A DNA stretch of 64,000 bases from Talpa occidentalis (Eukaryota > Chordata > Mammalia > Eulipotyphla > Talpidae). This document shows, in pieces, positions 50,547-61,661 of the stretch. The notes under the pieces are model-generated. The model saw nothing but the letters and a program-made list of their open reading frames with translations, was not told where the DNA came from and ran no database searches. Location of the stretch: positions 67,670,740-67,734,739 of the forward strand of contig NW_023601322.1 in the NCBI RefSeq assembly GCF_014898055.3, in the 5' to 3' direction. The position numbers and the translations under genes were made by a program. The first letter of the stretch is position 1, and each line of letters opens with the position of its first letter.

Positions 50547-50620
50547 TATATATATTATTATTACTATATATTATATATTATTATATTATTACTATATATT
50601 ACTATTATTACTAGTCCTGT
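50498..50620. repeat. AT/AC-rich microsatellite cluster
   Basis: Adjacent (AT)n, (AC)n (about 11 units) and ATT/ATAT-type repeats at the edge of the L1 remnant. Confidence 0.9.
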
Positions 50621-51317
50621 CCTAAATCTAAGTCTTTATTGGATAGTTATTTAGTTTAATCCAATTTTAAGTTTCTATCAGTTCCAAAAAACACATTAGA
50701 TGGACTAAATATCAACCTGCTACATATGGTACCTACGGTTTTCCGTAATAGGATAAAGTTAAAAGAAATACAAGATGATATAAAATAAACATATTCCTAA
50801 CATATTATCTGTCATCGCAAGACTATCTATACAATGTCTAGAGTTTAAGCATCAAAGTACACAAAATTTTAACATTTACAACTTACTGTCTTAGAAGACA
50901 GAAAATCATTGTTTCCAAGGTTTATTTTCTTTCTACCAATATAGATATGAAAATACACAATTTCTTTTCATTCTTACTCTTCCCCGGTAATTATTTGGTG
51001 AAATACAACATTGTTTTTCTTCTTTCAATATGAAATGTGATTTTTCTGAATACCTACCTTTAATATTATGCGTCTTACAGCACTAAAACTAAATGAAAAT
51101 TTCTGTAGGCATTTTAATTTTCTGCATTTTAATAGCTTTAACATGGGATTAAAAGACACATATCTGTGATACATACATGATATATTAAGATACAGCTATA
51201 TGGGACTCTTAATAAATTTCTAGGCACTATTTTAAAAATCAATCTGATAAAATTCTTATGTTTAATATATGCATAATTTATATTAAATAAATAGACTTAC
51301 ACAAGTGAAAATACATT

Positions 51318-51572
51318 GGGGGCCTCACTGGTGGCCCAGGGATTTAGTCTCAGCGCTTTGACTACTAAGGCCTGCGTTTGATCTCTGTCAGGGAGCTAGC
51401 ACATATATGGCGCAGCAGACCTCTCCTATCTTGCCTGCTGCTCCCCTTAGCACTGTATTTCAGTAGATTCGCCTGTTCTGCTCCTCATTCTGTCTCTGCT
51501 GAGTCCTTTCACACCCCAGGCCCCTGGCTTATATCCCAGTTCTTCTACTTTAAAAAAAAAAAAAAAAAAAAA
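51318..51572 (+). mobile_element. SINE, older type
   Basis: GGCCTCACTGGTGGCCCAGG head, strongly mutated B box (GTTTGATCTCTG), tail of about 24 A. Duplication AAGTGAAAATACATT against AAGTGAATATATAT, diverged. Confidence 0.9.
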
Positions 51573-52246
51573 AAGTGAATATATATCAGCAGCAATATGA
51601 AAAATTAGAAAAATTTAACGTTCTTCTTAAAACAATTTTATGAATTTCTTTCATTACAGTGTAAAGGAAACTTTGTATAGCAAATAATGAGCAGGTTGTA
51701 TGATATAAAATGTGGTAAGTAGCTATTATTTTTAGAACATATGCTCATCACAGATTTTTCTTTCCTGCAACTTCATAATAAGAAGTTAGCAATGTTTGGT
51801 ATATTTTGTACCAAGTTTGTGTTCAATGTCTTAAGTCAAAAATAGCCATGCATATTAAGTCACACATAGACTAAAATGAAAAAATATTAAAATTCATGCA
51901 GAGTTCCTTAAATCGGTTAAAAGATTCATAATCTGATGAACTAAGCTTATCTCCCACATTTTTATTTTATATTGTAATTGGTATTAGACATGTTTTCCTT
52001 GAAAAGTAGCTGATTATCTAATACCTTGAAAATGTTAGTGCTGACCTCAGATATCACTTACTGAAAACTTTCCACCAAGAATCTTTTAAATACCAAATGT
52101 CAACTTTTCTTTAGGAATAAAAAATACAAATTTGAAAAGGATTTCAAATTTTATACATTAAATAATGAGGGTATCTCATATAGTTTATGTAGAGCGAGTT
52201 AATTCTTTTTAGCTGCTTTTAACAAAGCAGACAAAAAATAACATAC

Positions 52247-52400
52247 CTGCTGCTTCTAGCAATGCTTCTAGTCGTGCCTGTGTCTCTGGATCCACAGTGC
52301 GTAAGTCTGCTCCTTCTGCGGTACTTGATAAGAATATCTCTGACGTTGTTTTAAGCACTGGATTATCCAGATCTTCTTGGTCCAATATAAATGATTCAAC
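52247..52400 (-). CDS. ANKHD1: ANKHD1 exon 2: conserved segment before the ankyrin repeats
   Basis: First coding exon visible in the window, 154 bp. It starts with VESFILDQ right after an AG acceptor (52401-52402) and ends with EALLEAAG, the last Gly codon split 1+2 across a GT donor (52246-52245). It contains the invariant family stretch ADLRTVDPETQARLEALLEA. EDLDNPVLKTTSEIFLSS is, from memory, the ANKHD1 version; ANKRD17 carries a different sequence here. The segment precedes the first ankyrin block and has no enzymatic motif. ANKHD1 is a large cytoplasmic and nuclear scaffold with two ankyrin blocks and one KH domain, the vertebrate counterpart of Drosophila Mask, which is linked to Hippo/Yorkie and receptor tyrosine kinase signalling. 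Exon 1, with the initiator Met, is not in the window. Residues are numbered here as 1-52 of the 540 visible. Confidence 0.93.
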
Positions 52401-53216
52401 CTGTTTATGAATTAAAGATATCAATTACTGTTAGAATAATTACAATTTAAGGTGACTTGTGAGTTGTAATTTAAATATAACCAGATTAGTTATTGAGGCT
52501 ATAGGAAGGGAATTTAAGAGTCTCCCAACTACCTGCTTATCTTCAGGTATGTTTACAGGTATAACTCAGGCGTACCAGATTCATTGCATATCTTTTGTGC
52601 TAACACAGAGCTTAAGAAGCAGTGGTTGATTGTTTGTTTGTTTTATTAATAAAACATGTACAGGAACACAGGTCATAGGCAGGTGTATACAGGACTAGAT
52701 AGTAAAAAGATGGCATAACATAGGTAAGTTATTAAAGCACAGTTTTTATTTAGTCAACTCTGACTCTCAAACAAAAGAAAGTAAGATTTAGCCCACTGCC
52801 AGATATCTAGAGTCATATAGACAAGAAAGGTCCATGAGGCTAAAAACCATTCCTTGTTTGTTCACTGCTCTACCAGTGGGTCTTCGAATACAGCATACAT
52901 AGCAAGTATTCAATACATACTGATTGAAATGAGTGTCAGAAGAAAATCAACTTATGAAAATAGACATGAATCCTTTAATTTCAAAGTTAATTCTAAAGTA
53001 ATTTTCTTAAAAAATATGCACAATCTTCCTCAGATTGGAAATGTCTATCAAAATGCCCTTCAATTCAGTAATTCCACATTTAAAAATCTGTCCTTAAAAT
53101 ATTACCTGAAAGCCAGACAAAAAAGAGTTTGCAGATACAAACCATTCACTACAATTTTCACTTAAATTTATGAATGCTTTCTTTATGCCATTAAATATGC
53201 TTCAAAACATTGTTTT

Positions 53217-53478
53217 TTAAGATTTATTTATTTATGCACATAAGACCTGGGGTACAGGCGAGAGGTGCAGGGGGGTGAGAGGATTCACCAGAGACAGAGT
53301 GGGGAACAGAACAGGTGGAATGACTGAAATACACTGCTGAGGAGAGCAGTGGGGAGACAGGAGAGGCCTCCAGCACCATGAGGGTCACCTCCCTGGCCGG
53401 GAATTGAACTCATGCTGCAGTGGCTGAGGATTGCTCCATAGTGCTGCGACTTAACCTCTTGCGCCACCAGGGAGGCCC
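53217..53478 (-). mobile_element. SINE, older type
   Basis: Reverse copy, tail AAATAAATAAATCTTAAA on minus, end GCGCCACCAGGGAGGCCCC. 14-bp perfect duplication CAAAACATTGTTTT at 53203-53216 and 53479-53492. Confidence 0.95.
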
Positions 53479-53552
53479 CAAAACATTGTTTTCAATGACT
53501 GCACATAGTCCATCCTATGAATATACAAAATATACTTACCAAATTCTCTACC

Positions 53553-53744
53553 TATTTATATGTTAACGTTTTCATTTATTTTATTTTAAAAAAACAACAT
53601 TGATATGATATAGTATTATATATATTATGGAGATAAATACAGCATATCTTCATCATGGAACATTTTAAACCTTTTCAAGTTAAAGATTCCAATTCTCCCC
53701 CATTTATTCCATGACCTCAACAACTATAACAAAAGGTGTGAAAG
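53553..53744 (+). repeat. Copy 1 of a ~200-bp direct repeat
   Basis: Starts TATTTATATGTTAAC and ends near CTATAACAAAAGGTGTG. It resembles 55587-55789 over its whole length, including AGCATATCTTCATCATGGAA and CATTTATTCCATGACCTCAA. Confidence 0.85.
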
Positions 53745-53928
53745 CATTAACTACAATTAAAAACACAAGGGGGGAAAACTGTAATAGGGAATTTGATAAG
53801 TATATTTTATATATTCATAAGATGGACTATATGCAATCATCAAAAACAATGTTTTGAGGGATATTTAATGTCATGAAAGCATTCATAAAAGTAAGTGAAA
53901 AACACATGATTTAAAACAGTAGCATCTT

Positions 53929-54582
53929 GGGCCTCCCCAGTGGCACAGCGGTTGAGTGCTGGGTTGCGAAGCTGCCCGCAGCTTCTGCAACGCCGGTTCG
54001 ATCCCTGGCCACCAGGTGAGGGTCCCACATGGTGCACAGACCTCTCCTGCCGCCTGCTGCTCCCTTCAGCAGTGTACTTCGTCAGTCTTCCTGCTCTGCT
54101 CTCCGCTGTGCCTCTGGTGAATTCTCTCACCCTCCTGCGCTTCTGACTATACCCAGTGCTTGTATAAATAAATAAAATAAAATCTTAAAAAAAAAAAAAA
54201 AGTCCAGGGCCTCCCCGGTGGCGCAGCGGTTGCGCTCTGGGTTGCAAAGCTGCCCGCAGCCTCTGCAGCGCAGGTTCAATCCCCGGCTGCTCCCCCGGCC
54301 ACCGGAGGAGGGTCCCACAAGGCGCGCAGACCCCTCCTGCTGCCCGCTGCTCCCCTCAGCAGTGTACTTCGGTCCTTCTGCCAGCTCTGCTCCCAGCTCT
54401 GGCTCTGGTGAATTCTCTCACCCTCCCACGCTTCTGACTGTACCCAGTGCTTGCATAAACAAACAAACAAACAAACAAACAAATAAATAAATAAATCTTT
54501 TTTAAAAAAAGTCCAATTTGTGAACTGTGTGTATTTCACTCAGTTTCTAAGGCGGAATCATATTTAAAATAAATAAATAAAT
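53929..54582 (+). mobile_element. SINE, younger type, with transduced 3-prime flank
   Basis: SINE body 53929-54194 (head GTGGCACAGCGGTTGAGTGC, B box GGTTCGATCCC), A tail, then about 56 bases of non-SINE DNA (54511-54566) and a second tail of AAAT units. The 16-bp perfect duplication AAAACAGTAGCATCTT lies at 53913-53928 and again only at 54583-54598, after the second tail. Another SINE (54207-54503) was inserted later within it. Weak terminator AATCTTAAA at the first tail. Confidence 0.85.
54207..54503 (+). mobile_element. SINE, younger type, nested
   Basis: Head GGTGGCGCAGCGGTTGCGCT, B box GGTTCAATCCCC, tail with six AAAC units then AAATAAATAAATAAATCTTT. 12-bp duplication AAAAAAAGTCCA at 54195-54206 and 54504-54515. 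Confidence 0.95.
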
Positions 54583-54724
54583 AAAACAGTAGCATCTTTA
54601 TTTTATTTAAAAATGTATTTATATTAACATGAGTCATCATGTATATAACCATGAGCAAATACTTACATACCTATGTCTATAATATGCAAGTATCTATAGG
54701 CAGGGACTATGTATACATACAGGA

Positions 54725-54855
54725 AATCAGGAACAGAAAGGTTAAGTACCTCTCCAGGATCACACAGCTAATAAATGGGAAAGCCAGATTTCAAACCCAG
54801 ACCATAGAGGTACAAGAGTCTGTGTTCTTAACCACAAGGCACAACTACCTCATAG
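54725..54855 (-). repeat. MIR element, reverse
   Basis: GGTTAAGTACCTCTCCAGGA, TCACACAGCTAATAAATGGG, TTTCAAACCCAGACC and TGTGTTCTTAACCACAAGGC match the complement of MIR closely for such an old element. Confidence 0.88.
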
Positions 54856-54888
54856 ATTTATTTTAAAAAAGGATCACAGGGCCTCCCT

Positions 54889-55145
54889 GTTGGCATAGGG
54901 GTTAAAGTCTCAGTGCTATCAAGCTACTGCCAGCCACTGATGTATGAGTTCAAACTCTGGCCAGGGAGCTAACCCACATGGCACAGCAGACCTCTCCTGT
55001 TTTGCCTGCTGTTCCCCTCATAAGTGCATTTCAGTAGATCTGCCTGTTCTGCTCCCCTCTCTTTCTCTTATGAACCCTCTTACCTCCCACACATCTGGTC
55101 TAGACCCCAGTTCTTATATGCATAAATGAATAAAATGAATCTTTG
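54889..55145 (+). mobile_element. SINE, older type
   Basis: GGGCCTCCCTGTTGGCATAG head, mutated B box (AGTTCAAACTCTGG), tail AAATGAATAAAATGAATCTT. Duplication AAAAAGGATCACA at 54876-54888 and 55146-55158. Confidence 0.94.
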
Positions 55146-55586
55146 AAAAAGGATCACAGTATTTTTGGACAACATTATTGACATATTTGGCTATTTGGTC
55201 ATCAGTTTTCACAATGACATTGCACCAAATATGCTAAATAAAGACAGTAAAGTTAAAATGATTCGGAAACATTTTATAACCTAATGACATACTATGATTT
55301 TACAAAATAATTCTTAAACTACAGAGTTAATAATATTAAGCCATATACTATGTTGAACCAAGCTTCTTTAATATATAATTGACACAGATTCTATTCTAGA
55401 CTCATGTCTACAGGTAAATGTAGACCAGCTGTCAAATGATATCTAAAGGTAACTGCTTATATAACAAGAAGCTTGGTACAAGTCCAAGAAATTATTAGGT
55501 ATTTGCAGATTTATATACTTGCCAGTTGTGAAATAGATTAAACCATCATTTCAAATTCTGAAATTTTACAAATTAGAGATGGCATG

Positions 55587-55789
55587 TATTTATATGTTAA
55601 CTTCTGTTCCATTTAAAAAAAACCAACAAAACAACATTAGTGTGATGTGGTATTATATATATTATGTGGTATTATATATATAAACACAGCATATCTGCAT
55701 CGTGGAACATTTTAAAATTCTAAGTTAAGGATTCTAATTCTCTCCCATTTATTCCATGACCTCAATAACTATAACCAAAGGTGTCAAAG
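55587..55789 (+). repeat. Copy 2 of a ~200-bp direct repeat
   Basis: Direct copy of 53553-53744, about 2.04 kb further on, with small indels such as a doubled TGTGGTATTATATATA unit. Ends next to the SINE at 55801. Confidence 0.85.
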
Positions 55790-55800
55790 AGAAAAAATGA

Positions 55801-56070
55801 GAGCCTCCCTGGTGGTGCAAGGGTTAAGATGCAACCTATGAAGTAATCTGCAGCCACTGCAGCACGAGTTCGATTCCCGGCCAGCCAGGGAACAACCCAC
55901 ATGGCACAGCAGACCTCTCCTGACTCACCCGCTGCTCCCCTCAGCAGTGTACTTTGGTCAATCTGCTTGTTCTGTTCCCAACTCTGTCTCTGGTGATTCC
56001 TCTCACCCCCCACACCTCTGGCCTGTACCCCAGCTCTTGAATGCATAAATAAATAAATCTTTAAAAGAGA
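55801..56070 (+). mobile_element. SINE, older type
   Basis: GAGCCTCCCTGGTGGTGCAA head, GAGTTCGATTCCCGGCC B box, AAATAAATAAATCTTTAAAA tail running into a GA repeat. The duplication is not clear because of the GA repeat. Confidence 0.93.
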
Positions 56071-56309
56071 GAGAGAGAGACAATGATATACCAATGTGCG
56101 TTAAAGGGAGAGAAATCACTTTTAGCTTGAGTAATCCAAGAAAATTTTGTACAACAAATAGCATGTGAGAGCTACATTTTGAAGAATGCATATAATTTCA
56201 ATAGATGGGGGTAGAGGTAGAAGGGAATGAAAAAAAAAAAAAAGAAGGCTTGAAGATGCACTTGCAAAGTGATTAATGGCCCACCTCACAAAACATAAGA
56301 TCTTTCATA

Positions 56310-57050
56310 TATTGTTGGCCACCGTGGAAAAGTGTGGCAGTTCTTCAAAAATTAAACAGAATTACTGTATGACCCTGAAGTTCTACTTCTATGTACAGCC
56401 AGATTAACAACACTTTCTATGGTGGTACCAATAGGCTATCCTACAGAGCCTAGATGTGTCGCAGGCTGTGCTGTCTACTTGCACTCTATGATGCTTATAC
56501 AATGAAATCACCCAGTGATACACTTCTCAAAATATATCCCCATCATTAAGAGATACATGACTATACACACCTAAGAGGACTGAAAACATGTACATTCACT
56601 CAAAAACCTGTACAGAGTTGTTCATAACCGCATCATGTTATGCCCTACACATGGAAACCCAAATGTCAACTGACAAATGGTTAAACAAAATGTAGTATAT
56701 CCAGACAATGGAATGCAGTCATAAAAGGGATTAAGTAATGACACATACAATACCCCAGAAGACACTTTAAAACATCATGCTTAGTCAAAGAAGCCAGTCA
56801 CACAAAGTCACATATAATTCTATTTAAATGAAATGTCCAAAATAAGCAAATCCATAGAGACAGAAAGTAGATTAGTGACTACTTGTAAAGTTAGGAAAGA
56901 GGAACGAGACTGACTGCTAATGGGTCTGAAGATTCTTTTTGGAAGGATGGAAATGTCTATAGTAAGATAATGGTGAATTTTGCACAACATTTTGAACATA
57001 CTAAAAATGGCAGAACTGCATACCTTAAAATGCTAAATCTTATGGTAAGA
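56310..57050 (+). mobile_element. LINE-1 3-prime region, sense, split by a Tigger-like piece
   Basis: GTGTGGCAGTTCTTCAAAAA, ACTGTATGACCCTGAAGTTC, AATGGTTAAACAAAATGTAG, GGATGGAAATGTCTATAGTA and the end ACATTTTGAACATACTAAAA, all in L1 order. Confidence 0.75.
56415..56575 (-). mobile_element. Tigger-type DNA transposon fragment
   Basis: CACTCTATGATGCTTATACA, AATGAAATCACCCAGTGATA, CACTTCTCAAAATATATCCC and AAGAGATACATGACT match the terminal part of TcMar-Tigger elements as I recall them (reverse orientation). Old, CpG-decayed and non-autonomous. Confidence 0.7.
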
Positions 57051-57439
57051 GTTACATCTCACTTTTTAAAACACCATAAAGTATCTAGAATACAACTATG
57101 GCTTTAGGTTAGAAAGAACTGGGGACAGTTTTGAGTAAAAGGTTATTTGCTGCCAACCAGGTCACCACTATTACAAAGAGAAAGAAGCAGCAATGTCATC
57201 ATGAGTATCAGTAATGTTAGCACCACATGCACATGACAGCACATTCCTAAGTTCTTGGGAGAATCAAGTTCAGAATAACAACACGAAATAGAAATGTGCC
57301 CTTTGCCTTCAGAGGGCTTATAACTTCTCTGAGAATTGTAACTCATAAGAAAATTTCTGAGTCTACTTCTCCAATGTTTTAACAGTGTACATAAATTCAA
57401 GTTTTGACCAGCTCAAAGGAAAAATTAGTGCATTGGAAA

Positions 57440-57610
57440 CCAACTAGGTTAAAACACCAGTATCCTTCAGATACTCTGTGTGACTTCAGGTAATTTATTC
57501 AATATTTCTGACATTTCATTTCATTCTCAATAAACACAACACTTACTCCACCTATCTTACAGTGCTATTGACATGACATAATACAATAAAAGTATTTTAA
57601 AATTAATAAA
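57440..57610 (+). repeat. MIR-like element, 3-prime part
   Basis: TCTGTGTGACTTCAGGTAAT, CTTACTCCACCTATCTTACA and ACATGACATAATACAATAAA follow the order of the MIR core and 3-prime part, strongly diverged. Confidence 0.5.
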
Positions 57611-57784
57611 ACACTAAGTAAATATAATTTTTAGAATATAATTCTGTGTGATTGCAACTTTTTTGCCTTGTCCCTCACCAGAGCCTAGCTTCAATGGCTT
57701 CAAACTGGTAGAATTACACTGAGAATCTAGCATGATGCATTTTTATTAGCATTCACTTGAATTTTCTTTCTCCTATTATGTTTA

Positions 57785-57905
57785 TTTTTTCAGTGTTATT
57801 GAGATATAACTGATATTTAACATTGTTAAAAGAATTTTACGTCTGTATATATTGTGAAATGATTGCCACAAGTTAATATGCATCATTTTACGTAGAATTT
57901 TTTTT
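57785..57905 (-). mobile_element. L1 3-prime end fragment, antisense
   Basis: TTATTGAGATATAACTGATA and TATTGTGAAATGATTGCCAC are the well-known complement of an old L1 3-prime end. Confidence 0.7.
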
Positions 57906-59260
57906 TCCTGTGATGCTCATTTGAACCTTCAAGTGCACTTTTGGACATTTCTTATTTACATTCTTACCTAGTTAAAAGATCAAATTTTAAGTAGTTAACA
58001 ACACTTGTGGAAAAAATCAGAATTAGTTACACTTATGTGAGTTATATATTAGTTATACTTATTAGTTATACTTACACATATCACTAAACACATAAATGGT
58101 TTGTGTACATTTTTGTCAATTAGATGTGCCTAAAAATACTCAATTTTACTATTGCCTTTTTCCTATCTTTAAAGATAGGTGAATTCCTATCTTTAAAAAC
58201 CCATCTCAATATAAAACCAATAAAAGAACAAAATATCCAATGTGCCTATTACTTTGTGAATATTTGGGATATTATTTTTGGTAGTTCATAAACATCTTAT
58301 GTGATAAACCTGTTGAAATATATTCTTACAATTTTGAGTATAATATATCTAGATAGTATAATATATCTAGTCAGTCAAGATAGAAACCATTTACAGCTAC
58401 ATGGAGAGATTAAAATCAGTTCCACACATTTAATATAAAAGGCTTGGGGACATAACACACAAAAAGTCTACAGCATGGATATGCCATTCTATAATAATGA
58501 CATATCTAATGAAATAAGTCTTCATCATGTAAATGAATATAAAAACCTCAGTTTCTCACATATAGTTAAAAGCTTACAGAAAATTCCTTATTGCTTAATG
58601 GTAAAGTTACACAGCTCATCTTATCCTGAAGCATCAATTAGCAACAAACAAAACATTCATCTTTAAAGGCACTGTTTTGCCATGGTAAGAAAGTTTACTT
58701 CAAGTCTTAAACATTGCAGATATTTTTTCGACCAATGGTTAGGTACAAAAATAAAAGGTGAAGGAAAATGGCTAAGAGTTAGTCTGGCCCACAAAAAACT
58801 ACCTGGTTTTTCTCTTTAGGTAATCTCTTCTAATATGCTAAAGGCAAATCAGTTTCTATTTTCCTCCTCAAAAGTCTTTTCCCTGCTGCCTTTTTTTTAA
58901 AAAAAAAATGAGGGTTTTAGCCTTAACTAAAATTTAAACAAAGGCAAGGAGGAACACACATTTTGTCTCATTTTTTTATCCCATCTGACATTTCAGAAAT
59001 GAACCACTGGATGGCAACAGTTACAAGGGAATTTCACCAGATTCAACTATTATTTCATTAAAAACAAACAAACAAACAAACAACAACAACAAAAAAAACA
59101 AAAACCCTGAGTCATCCTGGTCAAATCTAGTTAGAAAAATCATTTATTAACCCAGCTATGAGTTGGCCAAAACTCACCTACACTAAAAAAAAAAAAAAAA
59201 AAAATTCTATCAGGCTTCATTAAGTAAGCAGTGCTATATATAATAAAAGTTTTCAATGTT

Positions 59261-59563
59261 GGGCCTCCCTGGTGGCGCAGCGGTTGAGCGCTGGGTTGTG
59301 AAGCTGCCCGCAGCCTCTGCAGCGCCGGTTCAATCCCCGGCTGCTCTCTGGCCACCGGAGGAGGGTCCCACATGGCGCGCAGACCTCTCCTGCCACCTGC
59401 TGCTCCCCTCAGCAGTGTACTTTGGTCCTTCTGCCTGCTCTGCTCCCCGCTCTGGCTCTGGTGAATTCTCTCACCCTCCCACGCTATTGACTGTACCCAG
59501 TGCTTGTATAAATAAATAAATAAATCTTTAAAAAAAAAAAATAAACTGTTTTAAAAAAAAAAA
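59261..59563 (+). mobile_element. SINE, younger type
   Basis: Near-consensus: GGTGGCGCAGCGGTTGAGCG, CCGGTTCAATCCCCGGC, AAATAAATAAATAAATCTTT, then a second A run after ATAAACTGTTTT. The perfect 16-bp duplication AAAAGTTTTCAATGTT (59245-59260, 59564-59579) encloses both A runs. Confidence 0.96.
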
Positions 59564-60054
59564 AAAAGTTTTCAATGTTAATATTTTAAGTCTTATAATA
59601 GTAAAATAATAAAACCAATAACCAATTATTACCTTCTCCAAGGTTGTATTTTTGGAAATAGCATTGCTAGTTAGAAAAATTTGTAAAAAAGAATATTCTA
59701 TCATAAAACTTCCATATTACACATTTTTGTGTATATATTCTCCAGTCATGTTGTCAAATGCAATTAAAAAAAACAGCAAGCTCTCAAATATTTTGAAAAT
59801 ACATTTTTTACAGACTGTCTTTTAATAAACAAAATGGTTTATGAATTTTTTATTTTTAACACAATACATGATTTTGTATTGAGCTAAAGACTAAAATATT
59901 AGTAGCCACAGTTCATTTCTGATAACCTTTAAGAATAATTCCCTAAGTTCCAAATGGAGCTATGACCAAGTTCATGAGAAGGCTAAAATTTATAAAATAT
60001 TACCTTTCCTCACAAACCTTCAAAAACAAAGTTCCCTTAAGAAATTCAAATTTG

Positions 60055-60335
60055 TGGCACCTCCCTGGTGGCCCAAGGGGTTAAGTTTCAACACCATGAA
60101 GCCATCAGCAACCACTGCAGCACTAACTTGATCCCCAGCCAGGAAGGGGACTCACATGGCACAGCAGACCTCTCCTGACTTGCCCGCTACTCACCTCAGC
60201 AGTGCATTTCAGTCAATCCACCTGTTCTGCTTCCTACTTTGTCTCTGGTGAATCCTCTCACCCAACATACCTCTGGCCTGTACCCCAGTTCTTGTATGCA
60301 TAAATAAAAACAAGTAAATAAATCTTTAAAAAAAG
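60055..60335 (+). mobile_element. SINE, older type
   Basis: GGCACCTCCCTGGTGGCCCA head, mutated B box (ACTTGATCCCC), AAATAAAAACAAGTAAATAA tail. 14-bp perfect duplication GAAATTCAAATTTG at 60041-60054 and 60336-60349. Confidence 0.94.
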
Positions 60336-60369
60336 GAAATTCAAATTTGATCATTAAAAATGGGATGCT

Positions 60370-60665
60370 GGGCCTCCCCGGTGGCGCAGTGGTTGAGCGC
60401 TGGCTTGCGAGGCTGCCCGCGGCGGCCGCCGGTTCGATCCCCGGCTGCTCCCAGGCCACCAGAGGAGGGTCCCACATGGCGCGCAGACCTCTCCTGCCGC
60501 CCGCTGCTCCCCTCAGCAGTGTACTTCGGTCCTTCTGCCTGCTCTGCTCCCCACTCTGGCGAATTCTCTCGCCCTCCCGCGCTTCTGACTGTACCCAGTG
60601 CATGAATAAACAAAACACACAAATAAATAAATAAATAAAACATGCCTCCATAAAAAAAAAAGTTT
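60370..60665 (+). mobile_element. SINE, younger type, CATGCCTCTA-tailed subfamily
   Basis: GGTGGCGCAGTGGTTGAGCG head with a short deletion in the middle (GCCCGCGGCGGCCGCC), GCATGAATAAACAAA, then ACATGCCTCCATA and A tail. Duplication AAAAATGGGATGCT at 60356-60369 and 60666-60679; a third copy of the same 14 bp lies at 60924-60937. Confidence 0.95.
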
Positions 60666-61329
60666 AAAAATGGGATGCTATATTACACATAAAAATGAAA
60701 ATAACTCTAGTATTATATACCTTAAAATCTATCATATTGCAACCAAACCATTGGACACAAACAAAATTAGAGTGTATTCTAAAATACACAGTGGAAGAAA
60801 CTTGATAACCTAGGTTCAAATTCAATCCTACTTGAAATATTCTCCTAGAAGGATGTTTGCCATTTGACTTATTCCTATTCTGAACTTTAAGTGTAAGGCA
60901 CAGTGGTTTGTTAATTTGAAAAAAAAAATGGGATGCTAAAACATTTTAAATGTCAAAAATGTACATTTTTAAAATTATCCTTGCTATTTTTCTTCTTTTT
61001 TAGTTTATATTTGAATAGATCATCATGTTGTGACCTTTCCATACCCAAATTAAGCCCTCTACTTCAAGTCAGCAGCATTTACACAAATTTTAGAATGCAG
61101 GTGACTTCCTATTCATTTCTTCTTGTAACAGTGAAAAGAAGAGGTCAGTGTTCCACAGAAAATTACTAAAGGACACAGCAAGCACTTTTTGCAAAAAAAA
61201 AAACACTGTACTCCAAATTTGCAACAGTGACATCCATCACAAAACATGCCCCAAGATGCACTCAAAGGAAGGAAGTAATAAAGTTGCAATCCAGGACTTC
61301 ATAATGATACATTTAAGAATGAATTTTGA

Positions 61330-61586
61330 GGGACTCCGCGGGAGCGCAGCGGTTGAGCGCTGGGTTGCGAAGCTGCCCCCAGCCTCTGCAACCCCGGTTC
61401 AATCCCCGGCCACAGGGCGAGGGTCTCACATGGCGCGACAGACCTCTCCTGCCACCCGCTGCTCCCCTCAGCAGTGTATTTCGGTCCTTCTGCCTGCTCT
61501 GCTCCCTGCTCTGACTCTGGTGAATTCTCTCACCCTCCCGCACTTCTGACTGTACCCAGCGCTTGTATAAATAATTTTTTGAAAAA
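61330..61586 (+). mobile_element. SINE, younger type
   Basis: Head GGGACTCCGCGGGAGCGCAG then CGGTTGAGCGCTGG, B box GGTTCAATCCCC; lacks the GCTGCTCC insert seen in other young copies. Tail truncated to TAAATAATTTTTTGA7. Duplication AATGAATTTTGA at 61318-61329 and 61587-61598. Confidence 0.94.
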
Positions 61587-61661
61587 AATGAATTTTGATA
61601 CTATATGGCTCAATACAATCAACAACAATATTTTGAAATAGTAGAATGAAAAGGCTGTATT

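Larger units (their letters stand above)
43052..52246 (-). other. ANKHD1 intron between exons 2 and 3
   Basis: 9.2 kb, mostly L1 (44690-45700 sense, 46090-50060 antisense), five SINEs, a TG microsatellite and an AT/AC-rich tract. 43150-43850 and 51600-52240 show nothing clear. Confidence 0.75.
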
